Shown in pieces: positions 1 through 10,866 of a stretch of 64,000 nt of DNA. Position 1 is the first letter of the stretch; the number at the start of each line of letters is the position of its first letter. This stretch comes from Abelmoschus esculentus (Eukaryota > Streptophyta > Magnoliopsida > Malvales > Malvaceae): contig JAUCBN010000020.1 in NCBI GenBank assembly GCA_035048815.1, positions 4,905,501-4,969,500 of the forward strand, written 5' to 3'. The translations under genes were made by a program, and so were the position numbers. Under the pieces are notes generated by a model. The model was not told the DNA's origin, did no database searches, and worked only from the letters and a program-made list of their open reading frames with translations.

Positions 1-16
1 TTTTGAGCACTTATCA
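1..16 (-). repeat. Start of 3' LTR of copy A (stub)
   Basis: GAGCACTTATCA at 5-16 is the reverse complement of the LTR start TGATAAGTGCTC seen in copies B and D. The first four bases already differ from the other LTRs, so identification rests on 12 bases plus position. Confidence 0.5.
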
Positions 17-2332
17 GAAGGCATTGAGTTTGACTTGTTGGTCATTGACCCTCATTGTCAATTCTCCTTTTTCCACATCAATTAGTGTTCGTCCAGTGGC
101 ACGGTCTCCCCAAGATGATTGGTGCATTATCATCTGCTTCACAATCAAGGACAAGAAAATCAGCGGGAAAAATAAATTTATCAACTCTTACCAGTATGTC
201 CTCGATTTTTCCTTCGGGTTGCACATATGATCGATCCGCAAGTTGGAGCATAACGGTTGTAGGTTTTGCCCTTCCTATTCCAAGCTTTTGAAAGAAAGAT
301 TTAGGCATTAGATTGATGCTTGCTCCAAGGTCGCATAGGGCCTTACCTTCATAGTTATTACCTATCGCACAAGGTATGATAAAACATCCAGGATCCTTTA
401 ATTTTGGTGGCATGCGATTGTGTAGCATTGCCATGCATCCTTCAGTAGCAGCCACTGTTTTGAACTCACCTAATATTTTTTTCTCTTAGACACAATGTCT
501 TTCAAGAATTTAGCATAATTAGGCATTTGTTCAATTGCCTCTACGAAAGGTAAGTTGATGTGGACTTGCTTTTAAATATCCAGAAATTTCTTGAATTGAT
601 GATCCTGTTTTTGCTTCTTCAACCTTTGTGGGAAGGGTGGTGGTGGTCTCATCTCGTACAGGGTTTATTTAGTTTGGAACTTAATACCTGCCACCACTGG
701 GGTTGTTGTTGTCTCGACAGATTGTTCAGGAACTGTTGCGTTCTCTTCTCGGGCAGTGTTATCCGGGTCAGTTTGCTCAGCATCTGAATCCTCTTTTGCT
801 GGGTCTGATGATGGAACTTGGCTTATTGGAATTCCTATCTTTTCCTTCAGCTGTAGACCACTCCTAGTAGTGATTGCTTTACACTGTTCATGGCCTATTA
901 CCTTAGCAACTTCAGTATTGCTAGGTAGTCCTCCTTGTAGTCTAGTGTTTATGTTTTGAGCAAACTGCCCAACCTGAGTTTCTAGTGCCTTAATTGTTGC
1001 CTCTTGGTTTTGCAACCTCATCTCAGTTCTATTTATGAACGCATCTGTTCTTTTGATGAAGTTACTATTCTCTGCCATGTATGACTCAGTTTTCATCATG
1101 AATGCTTTCAGAGAATTTTCCAAGGAACTTACAGATTGCTACGGCATCTGCTGCTGGACCTGCGGCGGCGGCAGATGTTGCATTGGTTTCTAGAATCCTG
1201 AGGGTTAGGTGGTTGGGTTTAAGGCATTATTATGATTACTCCATGATAAGTTTGGATGCCTCTTCCATGAGGGGTTGTATGTGTTGGACATCACATTGGT
1301 TCAGTTATAATTTCCAACATACATGCTGGCCTCTTGATTCATACAATCAGAAGAATTGTGGTTACCTCCACATAAATCACAAAAAGAATCAATCACCTTA
1401 ACCTCACGGGTATTTTGTTGTAGTTGCAAATTTTGCACCATCTTGGTAAGAGAGGTCAATTGTGCTGCCACTGAATTTGATGTGTCTAACTCATTCACCG
1501 TGGCTTGGCTTCTTACCCCTCCTCGCCTAGATGTAGGTAATTGAAAGTCGTTCTTTGCGAGTTTATTCAGTATCTCAATAGCTTCCTCAGGTGCTTTGTC
1601 AAGGAGTGTTCCGTTTGCCGAGGCATCTAACATCATCCTTGTTAGGGCATTCGTGGCATTATAGAACATGGTGACTTGTGTCCATAGGGGAAATCCATGC
1701 AAAGGACACTTATGCAATAATTCTCTATAGCGCTCCCATGCCTCGTACATAGGTTCATCATCTGCCTGTCGAAAAGATGTAATTTCATTACGAATTCGAT
1801 CATATAAATTTATAGGATTAAAACGTGTAATGAAATCTCGGCATAATTCACTCCAAGATCCTATTGATCCTGCTGGAATGCTATTTAACCAAGCTTTGCC
1901 CCTATCCCTCAGTGAATAGGGGAATAATTTCAATCTCAAGACATCTTCATGGACTCTTTGAATTTTGAAGGAATTGCATATCTCCATGAATGAATTGAGG
2001 TGCTGCCTGGCATCTTCAGTCACAGACCCACCAAACTGTCCAATAGTGTTAAGCATATTGAACATGACAGGTTTTAGCTCAAAGTGGGCTGCTTCTATCT
2101 CCGGTGTAACGACTTATGGGTTTAACCCATTTAAATCCTCTTCCAGGAAGTCTCTGACTATGACCTGCCGCGGCCCTGGTGGCGGCGGAAGACCTTCGTT
2201 GCCGGCAGGTAAGTTTTGTCCTGCCGGATGATCTGTCATAGCTTCTTGGATTTGTCTCCTCAACCTTTGTCGTGTACGTTCGATCTCTGGGTCTAACTCG
2301 TACAAAGGGTTGGTTGGGTTGGCCCTGGTCAT
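17..2332 (-). pseudogene. Copy A gag-protease, interrupted
   Basis: The frame opens at an ATG at 2332 (MTRANPTNPLYELDPEIE...) as in copy D. It runs through the gag domain (SLRDRGKAWLNSIPAGS), a zinc knuckle of the form C-x2-C-x3-H-x4-C, and the aspartic protease core ALCDLGASINLMP at about 310-350. Stops break it near 2114 (TAA), 1301 (TGA) and 665 (TAA). A frameshift lies between 665 and 455, and a small deletion removes residues just after the protease motif IILGRP near 100. The protein would be the particle-forming Gag with a fused protease that cleaves it. This copy cannot make the full product. Confidence 0.85.
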
Positions 2333-2411
2333 ACACCAAGAAAAACCAAAGTAAAATATAAATTAAAAACTAAAAAGCGAGAAAATAAAGAAAACAAAAT
2401 TTAGTTGTCAA

Positions 2412-2429
2412 TCCCCGGCAACGGCGCCA
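2412..2429 (-). other. Primer binding site, tRNA-Asp type (copy A)
   Basis: The plus strand reads TCCCCGGCAACGGCGCCA, identical over 18 bases to the 3' end of plant tRNA-Asp(GUC) as I recall it. On the element's own strand it is therefore the complement that primes minus-strand DNA synthesis. It lies 6 bases from the LTR end. Confidence 0.85.
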
Positions 2430-2435
2430 AAAACT

Positions 2436-3751
2436 TGTTGCGTGTCAAAAGTGCGCAATTGGTGCAAGTGCACACATCGCAAGTAATAAAGTGATCAGTA
2501 TAATCGTGTATTGTCTCCACAGGGATTGGTCTACTTAATATGCCTTCTTCGTCTTCTTGCTCTGTAAAAAATTGGTTTTGATGAAACTTAAATAAATTGA
2601 TATAAAGAAAACTAAGAAAAGAAAGATGAAGTCTGATTAAGAGAGAGGGCAGGATCCAGTTGCGTTGTATTGTGGATTTGATTGACTTGTCTCTGTCCAA
2701 TGCAATTGTATATCACTGCCTCAGCAGTACTGCAGATTACTGCCTTGGCAGCAACGATACTTGTCCGCCGCGGCAATCTCTTGCTCTTGGGTGGACTTTA
2801 TCAAAGTTCGGCAAAGTGTCCTTGGATGACTCCGCTTATCCCTAAGTCGAAGTACTGTTGATGACTAGTCCTTGATGATACCTCCCGGCGTGAATCAATT
2901 ATACCCACCAACCAATCTCACACTTCTTTTAGCCGCTGAAACTCTTAACCCATCCCTAGGCCGAGTTAGTATTTCGCGATTGAAACACCGTACTTATCCC
3001 TTTCGTGAATCTAACTCTCCCGAGTCTAGATAAATAGATTACTTACAAACTTCTCTCTCGAGCTTGAATGCAAGAACAAAGAATGGCAAAGGATAAGCAA
3101 ACCTTGATAGTTTTATTGCATTGAAACAAAGAACAAAGTACAATCTCTTCTCACAAGTACTCGACAACCTTCACCGAAACCCTAAGAAAACTTAGAACAT
3201 AATTTGAGAGAAAGAAAACAATGATTCTTAGGGTGAACTCTCTAAGAATCGGCTCTCTTATTCCCTTAGACGGCTAGGTCTTATATAGGCTTGGCCTAGG
3301 GCAAACCTTTCCTAAGTAGAATATAACTTGGAGTAGGGAACAAGTCATGTACATAAATAAAATATTTCCAAGTTTATTTCAACTAAGAAGCTTTCCCGCG
3401 TGGCCTTGTCTTGGGCTTTTCCCCGTGCTGACCAGCTCCGATCCATGTGCTGCATGTCCAGAAACGTCCCTTGTATTTTTCGCTTCCAATCGCCTACAGT
3501 ATCGCTTCTTGTCTTTCTGTTGCTGCCTCGACATCAGGTCTTGCCTCGGCCATGTTGCTGCCGCGACAATAGTTTATCCTGCACAGATGTAAAAATGCAG
3601 TAAAACTTGCCTTTTCTGTAAATATCATCATCATAAGCATAACTTCTAAATATATCATGTTAAGTATATGCATTGGTCTGAGTGGGTGTAAATTTAGATG
3701 CTTAATGCCCATAAAAGATGTAAAAAGTTATAGTGAGTTGAGCACTTATCA
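2436..3751 (-). repeat. 5' LTR of copy A
   Basis: This 1316-bp LTR is bounded by TGTTG... and ...TTATCA on the plus strand (TG...CA on the element strand). It aligns throughout with the LTRs at 7271-8635, 45718-47041 and 52620-53945. A GCCTATATAAG promoter-like motif lies on the minus strand at 3281-3291. Repeated GCCGAGGCAG/GCCGCGGCAG-like motifs are a hallmark of this LTR family. Confidence 0.88.
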
Positions 3752-4429
3752 GCAAGCATAAACTTGATGCCTAAATCTGTTTTCCAAAAGATTGGAATAG
3801 GAAGGGAAAAACCTATAACAGTGATGCTCCAACTTGCGGATAGATCATATGTGCAATCAGAAGGAAAGATCGAGGACATACTGGTAAGGGTGGATAAATT
3901 TATTTTTCCCACTGACTTTCTTGTCCTTGATTGTGAAGCAGATGACAATGCACCGATTATCTTGGGGAGACCTTTCCTTGCCACTGGACGCACTCTAATT
4001 GATGTGGAAAAAAGAGAATTGACAATGAGGGTCAATGACCAGCAAGTCAAACTCAATGTTTTCCATAATTTGAAAAGACATGATGATCCAGAGGAGTGTA
4101 AAGCTATCCACAACACAGATGCAGGCACTAAAATATCCTGTTTCAGCAACCAATGCCTTGGCAGTAAGCTCAGCAGAAAAATCGATGCTTGTTACGATAG
4201 AATATTTGGCAGTAAGATTAAGCCAAAGGTGGAGGCAGCAAATAGGAAATCACATTGTCCAGGCACATTCAGGTCCAAATGGTCAAAACCACATGGTGCA
4301 GTAAAGATCAAATCGAAAAGGGATGTGCATGAGTTCAAGGAGAATGGCCAACATTTGAAACATTATTCTGGCCAACAAGAGACAATCACCTTAGGAGATG
4401 CATTTGCATGCACTCCCCCAATGACATAA
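3752..4429 (+). pseudogene. Copy B protease and C-terminal tail of gag-pro (5' truncated)
   Basis: The reading frame starts inside the protease motif (ASINLMPKSVFQK...) and stays open to TAA at 4429. It passes the substrate-flap-like stretch LADRSYVQ and the conserved IILGRPFLATGRTLID. The C-terminal end GDAFACTPPMT matches the ends of copies C and D. The catalytic DLG is cut off by the junction with copy A. Relative to copy D, the tail after residue 120 carries an extra basic stretch. Confidence 0.82.
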
Positions 4430-4819
4430 TCTATTTCCCCTTATCTTTATTATATTAGGAATAGTTTTAGTTTAGAGTTAAATTTTATTAGTATATTTGT
4501 TATTTATTTAATTATGTTTACTATTATTTTAGGACAATAAGAAAGAATAAAGGAGCAATAGTTCACAGCAGGAAATCTGCTGTCGGGGCAGAAAATAGTG
4601 TCAGGGCCGCAACAGTCCCAACGAACAGAATAATGTAACGGTTAGTTTGCCGAAATTCTTGCCGCGACAGTAAAAGCAAACGGCAGTGAAGGCTAACGGC
4701 TACAAAACGGCTAGTGGTTCAAACGGCTACAAGGCCGAGGCCTTTATAAGCACCCCCTCCCTCTTGAACTATTCACTCTTACATTCTTGATTCTTTAGAA
4801 TTATTACTAAATCTCTCTC
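4430..4819 (+). other. Spacer between gag-pro and ORF2 of copy B
   Basis: About 390 bp of non-coding internal sequence, similar to 49687-50168 in copy D, including repeated GCCGCGACAG and GGCTAGTG-type blocks and a TATA-like TTTATAAGCACC at 4742-4753. This is where polymerase genes would stand in an autonomous gypsy element. None is present. Confidence 0.6.
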
Positions 4820-6448
4820 TTGCTATATTCTTTACAATCTCAAAGCTCTCTTAATTTTTTTTTCAGAAACTTTCCAAGAAACTCTCCAAGATATTCAGAA
4901 AATCTCCACTACTCATACAAGGCTGCATACAACAGATTTGCCCCCGCCGTTGTTGAAGAACGCTTCAACAGATCTTTCATTGCTTGGCAGCTATGGGAAG
5001 AGCAAGGATTCCAACACTCCGATGAGGAGAATTACGGCATTGAGCATTACTTGTTCGACAAGATCAAATATCAAGATTGGCAGATCTTTTGCCTACAACC
5101 GACCCAGGACACTGCCACAGTTGTACGGGAATTCTATGTGCACGGGCCAAGCAAGGATTCTCTATATGTTCACTGCCGAGGCAGGCCTATCAGACTTGAT
5201 GCCGAGACAATTAATCTATTCTACGGCCTAACCATTGTTCGTGATGACCATGCTGCATTCATGGAGGACATCAGCAATGAAGACTATGAGCTAATCAAAG
5301 ACGACCTTTGCTACGAAAACACTCATTGGGAAACCGGTGCCCATAGAGGATCGGTACCAAGGTAGAATCTTAAGCCCGAGGCAAAACTGTGGAATACTAT
5401 CGTCAAAAGACGCCTAATCCCAACCTCCCACAACAACACGATGGACCGAAGAAGATTGGTGTTAATTCAATCCATAATCAACAAACGAAGCATCAATGTT
5501 GGAGAGATAATTTTAAGGGAAATCTACGAGTGCGGTAAGAAGGATAGAGGACCTTTATATTTTTCTTGTTTAATTACGGGTATTTGCAATGTTGCAAGTG
5601 TACCAATGGCAGACATGGATGAATTCACCACCCAAAGGCGTGGGTGGACTAGGGAATTCTGCCACAAAATCATGCAAATCACACAAACAGAGCCAGTCCA
5701 GGCAACTCCTCAGCAATACACTGCTGACACTAATGTCGGGGTACAGTACATGGCAAACATACCTAATACTGCCCACAGCACTGCCGCGGCAGAGCCCTAC
5801 CAGGAGATCCTTTAGAGGATAGCAGCCATGGACCTCAGACAACAACTCTACATGGAATACCAAAGAGACTTCAACACATCCATGGCCCAGATGATGATCA
5901 ACAACTTTTCAAACCAAGGGATGCAGTTTCCAGAATTCCCCACCATGTTTGTCACAGCTGCACCCTACACCGAGACGACTCCAACTCCAAGGCCAAGGCC
6001 ATTCCACACTACTGGCCCTCAGCAACAATTCCATGCTGCTGGCCCATCTAGGGCAGCAAACTCTGCCGCGGCATCATCTGCCAACAGACGACCATCCAAG
6101 AGGAGGGCAGTCTTCAGCACAACACCAAGATCCCCCATAATCATGGGTAGTCTCTCAGTAGAGATAGATGCCTATGTACATCAAAGTTCAACCGCTGTCG
6201 GTCCAAGCATTCACAATGCTTGGGCAGACGCAAAAAATGAAGACGGGACAGATATTATGGTCACAGAGGAAATTGCCAAAGAAGAAGAAGGAGAAGAAGT
6301 GGATGCTCCAATGCAACGGACACCACCAACAAGAGTCCAACCACCACGACAAGCCAAAACTCAATCATCACCATCATCAAAAATCAAACAGTCCACAACA
6401 AGGCCGAAAAAGCTAATAGTTACTAGCAGCTCTTCTGAGTCTCTTTAA
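4820..6448 (+). pseudogene. Copy B ORF2, plant transposon-protein-like domain
   Basis: One frame runs from about 4820 to TAA at 6448, broken only by TAG at 5363-5365 and TAG at 5813-5815. Both are explained by CAA/CAG to TAG when compared with copy D. The domain begins near 4925 (RFAPAVVEERFNRSFIA) and includes LWEEQGFQHSD, VREFYVHGPSKDSLYVH, FYGL and, later, IINKRSINVGEIILREI and LITGI. This pattern resembles the domain named 'putative plant transposon protein' (PF20167 from memory). The C-terminal 200 residues are low complexity, rich in Pro, Thr, Ser and Lys, and end SSSSESL. The start codon used in copy D (50169) is not conserved here, so the true start is uncertain. Function is unknown. 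Confidence 0.75.
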
Positions 6449-6552
6449 ATTTTGCATATTCATGATGCCTTTATATATCTTTACTTGTTTCGTTTTCATA
6501 CTTTATATCCTGCTGTGTGATATATATAAACATTGAGGAAAATGCTTGGTTC

Positions 6553-6565
6553 GAGTTTGGGGGTG
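6553..6565 (+). other. Internal polypurine-tract-like motif (copy B)
   Basis: GAGTTTGGGGGTG follows TTGAGGAAAATGCTTGGTTC. The same purine-rich block precedes the 3' LTR at 7258-7270, so this is a second, upstream copy. Confidence 0.5.
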
Positions 6566-7257
6566 TAGATTTACTGCCGAGGCAATCCACTGCCGCGGCC
6601 TAGCCATGAAAGGAAGTATTTAAGGGGTTTTTTCAAAAAAAAATTATGTCCACCACCTTACTTGAATTATTGTCCATACTTCTGCACTACTCTTCATCAG
6701 TATTGCCTTATTTTACTCTTTTAAGGCTATAGAAATCTTTCTTATTACCATGGCTAGGTCCTGTTTAGAAGGATTAACCTTAGGATACTTAAGGAAGAAA
6801 ACTTAGAAGCTTGCTATAAGATTGATCCTAAAAACACTTTTGGGACTTGTTGGATTATAGGAATTCTTTTAATGAACTTAGGTGATAAAGACTTAGATTT
6901 TTGAGAAAGTGACTAGAGGTGCCTATCACCGGCTCTAGGAATTACTCTTCTTCATACTAGAGGTGCCCGAAATTGGCTCAAGAAATTGTTGTTTTAAGAA
7001 GAGAACACTAAATCCAAGTCTACTTGTCTTGAACTTATAGTTTGTCTAAGAAAGCCTTTAATCAAACTTGTCCACAAAAACGCATACACTCACTAAATCT
7101 TATAGTTTGTTTATAGGTAAACCCTTGGGTAACCGAAAGGTTAAGGCTTAAGAATAGGCATAGTTATGGTGGGGAGAATAGATGAAAACATAAGACCAAG
7201 AGAGAGCAAGGTTTGGCAAATTGATGGTTTGTATTGCTTGAGGACAAGCAATAGTTC

Positions 7258-7270
7258 GAGTTTGGGGATG
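7258..7270 (+). other. Polypurine tract before 3' LTR (copy B)
   Basis: GAGTTTGGGGATG ends exactly where the LTR begins (TGATAAG at 7271), the expected place for the plus-strand primer. Confidence 0.7.
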
Positions 7271-8635
7271 TGATAAGTGCTCAACTCACTATCACTTTTT
7301 ACACCTTTCATGGACAATAATCACTAAATATACATCTACTTGGACCAATGCATGTGCTTAATGTGAGATAATTAGATATTCTGCTTTTGTAACATATAAA
7401 GATGATACTTATAGAAAAGGCAAGTTTTACTGCACTTTTGTGTCTGTACAGGAAAAACTATTGTCGCGGTAGCAACTGAGACCGAGGCAGGACCTGATAC
7501 CGAGGTAGCAGCTGAAGGACAAGTAGCGATATTGTAGGCAAGCTGAAGAGAAAAATGAGCTGGACGTTTCTGGACAAGCAGCACATGGATCGAAGCTGGG
7601 TAACACATGGAAAGCCAAAGTCAAAGGTCACGCGGGAAAAGCATCATAGTTGGAATAAACTTGGAAATATTTTATTTATGGACTTGACTTGTGTCCTACT
7701 CCAAGTTGTATTCCTACTTAGGAAAGGTTTGGCCTATACCAAGCCTATATAAGCCATAGCCGTCTAAGGAGAAAAATAGAGGAGATTTCGGCACAAAGCA
7801 CTTAGCATCATAGAGAGCCGACTTCATCTTAGATTTTAGAGTTCTATTTTAATTTTTATTATGTTCTAAGTTTCTTTAGGCTTAGGTGAAAGTTGTAGAG
7901 TATTAGTGAGAAGAGATTGACTTTTGTTTCTTGTTTCAATGCAATAAAATATCAAGGTTTGCTTATTCTTTGACATTCCTTGTTCTTGCATACAAGCTCG
8001 AGAGAGAAGTTTGTGAGTAATCCATTTATCTAATATCGAGAGAGTTAGATTCATGAAAGGAATAAGTACGGTGTTTCAATCGGGAAACACTAACTCGGCC
8101 TAGAGATAGGTTAAGAGTTTCTGCGGCTAAAAGAAGTGTGAGATTGGTTGGTGATTATAATTGATTCACGCCGAGTGGTATCATCAAGGACTGGTCATCA
8201 ATAGTACTTCGACTTAGAGATAAGCGGAGTCATCAAAGGACACTTTGCCGAACTTTGGTAAAGTCTACCCAAAAGCAAGAGATTGCCGCGGCGGACAAGC
8301 ATCATCATTGTCGAGGCAGTAATCTGCAGTACTGCCGAGACAGTGTTGTGCGATTTCATAGGACAGAAACAAGTCAATTGAATCCACTATACAACACAAC
8401 TGGATCCTGGCCACTTCTTTAATTTGTTTATTCTCTTTTTATTTAGTTTTCTTTATTTAGTTTCATCAACCCCAATTTTACTTGTGTCTTTATTTTATTC
8501 CTTTTTCAGAGCAAGAAGACAAAAGAAGACATATTAAGTAGACCAATCCCTGTGGAGACGATATCTGATATGCTTATCATTTTATTACTTGCGGCGTGTT
8601 CACTTGCACAATTTGCGCACTTTTGACACGCAACA
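7271..8635 (+). repeat. 3' LTR of copy B
   Basis: This 1365-bp LTR runs from TGATAAGTGCTC to ACACGCAACA and aligns end to end with the LTRs of copies A and D. TATATAAG at 7746-7753 is a likely LTR promoter TATA box, at the same position as in copy D. Confidence 0.88.
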
Positions 8636-9406
8636 GGTTTGCATGAATTTATTTCATTTTTTTTAACTCAAAACTTGAGCATTGGTTTTGTTTTTAGTGT
8701 TGGTATTAAAGATGATGAAACTTGGATAAGTTGATCGATCAATAGGATGTGAGTGCACTATAAATAAAATTCGTATGTGTGTAAATTCCTTGGTGATGCA
8801 TTAGAGGAGATGTCTAGTGTTGTATGATGTAACAATTACCTTATCACATTCGGGTATGGTAAACTATCCCGGACACTAAGGTGAACCAATATTGCTCATC
8901 GTGGATTGTGTTATTCAATTACGAGCATGTTGGCGGTATAAGCCACATTCGAGTTTCTCCATTTATCTTAACGTTTAGTGGTAATCTAAACGATTCACTA
9001 ATATCAATACAATGTTAAGCATATATATTTTTTTTAATTGAAAGGTGTTTCAATGAAGCTTTTCCTTAGGAATGTAAGTCTTTTATGATGCTTGAAAGCA
9101 TTTATTTTCAAAAGTTAATTAAAAAGGTTTTGTGGCTTATGTCATGATATACTTTTTGTTTTTCAAATAGTGGCGTTGATAACCATGGATATTGTTTTTA
9201 CTTAGAGCATGACTTGTTTTAAAATTGATTTTGGTATATTATGAACGGTATTGCAAGGTATTTTTAAATATGTTTTTATAAACTCACTAAGCTTATGCTT
9301 ACCCTCTCATTTACCTTCCAATACAGAGTATCTAATGTGGAGGCAGCAAAGAGAAGCAAGGATCCAGGTAAACTGCCAAGTGAAAGCTCAAGTATGTCTT
9401 TATAGC
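8636..9406. other. Unassigned repeat remnant between copies B and C
   Basis: There is no coding potential. The motif AAACTCACTAAGCTTATGC near 9280-9299 resembles the transcribed part of other plant gypsy LTRs, so this may be a truncated LTR of a different family. I could not define ends or a TSD. Confidence 0.3.
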
Positions 9407-10746
9407 TGATGAGTGTATAAAAGTCCTAATTTTAATATCATTTTCTCACTCGATTATTACTAATCAAGGACAGAATTAAGGGCATTAATGAATATTTCTG
9501 TATATTTTCCATATTTCAGCATCCAAAAACATAATTCATGAATTCATCCAATATTTGGCATAAAACAGATGCATTTGATAGTTTTCTTTCTTAGACAGGA
9601 AACTAAATACAAAGATGGCCAATTGAGAAGATAGATGTTGGAATGTAGATGAAGCACCCGCCACAACAACACTTTTTGAGGCCGCGACAGCAGAGTAAAG
9701 ATGATATTGATCTTAACGGACAAAGAGCGAGAGAAAGACAGAGCCAAATTAAGGAGTCAAGCCTTGGTCAAAGTCACGTGCGAGAAAGAAGATATATTTT
9801 AGGAAATAAGAATTAAGTGTTATAGTTTAATTAGAAATTATACTTCTCTCCCCTTTAGAACTCTTTCCTTGCATGGAAAGCTTTAACCTAGGGCTTGGAC
9901 TATATAAGGCACACATTAGGATTAGTTTAGTAAGTCGGATTTTACCCTAAAAAATACTTTTAACCGCCGACTACATCATGTTCTAAACTTCTTCGGAGGT
10001 TTAGGTTGTTTGTGGAGTAGTTGGAGAAGATGGTTGTGTTATGTTAGATATTTATTAATGCAAAACTTATTTCATAGTTTATTCTCTCTTGGCATGTACT
10101 CTTCTTTTCATAAGACCTCGAGATGATAGTATGTGAAGAAAAATCTATTTGTCTAATATCGGGAGAGTTAGGCTCACGAAACGAGAGAATACGGTCTTTG
10201 CTCATGTACATTGACTAATCCGGTTAAGAGATTAATCGCCCAGGATTTCAGCGACTAACAAGACGCATGTGTTTGGTTGTTGTCCGCTCTTGATTCACGC
10301 CGGGAGGTATCATCCAGATGTGGGTTTCAACTGTTCTCTTCGCTTAGGGATAAGGAAAAATACATACAAGGATGCTCTGTCGAACTATGGAATGTTGAAT
10401 TGTTGACAAGGCATAACCCTGCCTAGGCAGCTGCGGCAACCCTTTGTGCGACCCGCTGAAGCGGCAGTTCAACCCATTGCATTAATAAGTGGATACATAA
10501 TACAACTGGAATCTCCTCTAAGAAGCACTCAACTTAGCCTCACTTTATTAATCTTTATTTCTCTGATATTTAGTTTAGTTTTAGTAGTTAATTTAGTAAT
10601 CTCAACTCAACAATTACTTGTGTTTTTACTTTCTATAGTGCGGTCATAAGAAGTAATGAAGTCGAAACAATCAATTTGGGTTCAACAACCTAAAGTATTA
10701 CAATCTGACAAAGGTGGAAAAACAAAGGACTTCCGAGCCTCCATCA
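9407..10746 (+). repeat. 5' LTR of copy C
   Basis: About 1340 bp from TGATGAGTGTATAAAAG to GCCTCCATCA, ending 4 bases before the primer site. The length equals that of the other family LTRs, and short blocks are shared (CACGCCGGGAGGTATCATC near 10296-10314, GCTTAGGGATAAGG near 10341-10354). A TATATAAGG motif lies at 9902-9910. No second LTR is available to confirm the ends. Confidence 0.68.
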
Positions 10747-10750
10747 GATT

Positions 10751-10768
10751 TGGGGTCGTTGCCGGGGA
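10751..10768 (+). other. Degenerate tRNA-Asp primer site (copy C)
   Basis: TGGGGTCGTTGCCGGGGA differs at two positions from the exact complement of the tRNA-Asp end seen in copies A and D. Confidence 0.7.
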
Positions 10769-10866
10769 CTGGCGCTCAATTTTACTACCAATTATTTCTG
10801 CACCTTTTTCTTTTCCTTTTAAGTTTATTTTTTCTTTTTCCTTAATTAACTAGGGTTGTTTTGTGT

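Larger units (their letters stand above)
1..3751 (-). mobile_element. Athila-like non-autonomous LTR element, copy A
   Basis: The element reads right to left: LTR 3751-2436, tRNA-Asp primer site, gag and protease, then the first bases of a second LTR at 16-1. The internal part between protease and the 3' LTR is missing: protease-region sequence stops at 17 and abuts the 12-base LTR terminus. It lacks ORF2 and the polypurine tract that copies B and D carry. Its right flank continues directly into the protease of copy B in the opposite orientation, so I infer that A inserted into B. The matching left target duplication lies outside the window. Seen directly: the LTR terminus, primer site and coding similarity to copy D. 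Inferred: the nesting and the internal deletion. Confidence 0.85.
3752..8635 (+). mobile_element. Athila-like non-autonomous LTR element, copy B (5' part missing)
   Basis: Copy B begins in the middle of the protease at 3752, directly against the LTR of copy A. It then runs through the end of gag-pro (4429), ORF2 (about 4900-6448), an untranslated 3' region and a full 3' LTR (7271-8635). Its 5' half is presumably beyond the left edge, separated by the nested copy A. No reverse transcriptase, RNase H or integrase sequence lies between protease and ORF2, only about 480 bp. Confidence 0.85.

Noticed and set aside
8636..9406. Left flank of copy C as gypsy coding remnant
   Set aside because: No frame or motif; only a generic LTR-like phrase was found.
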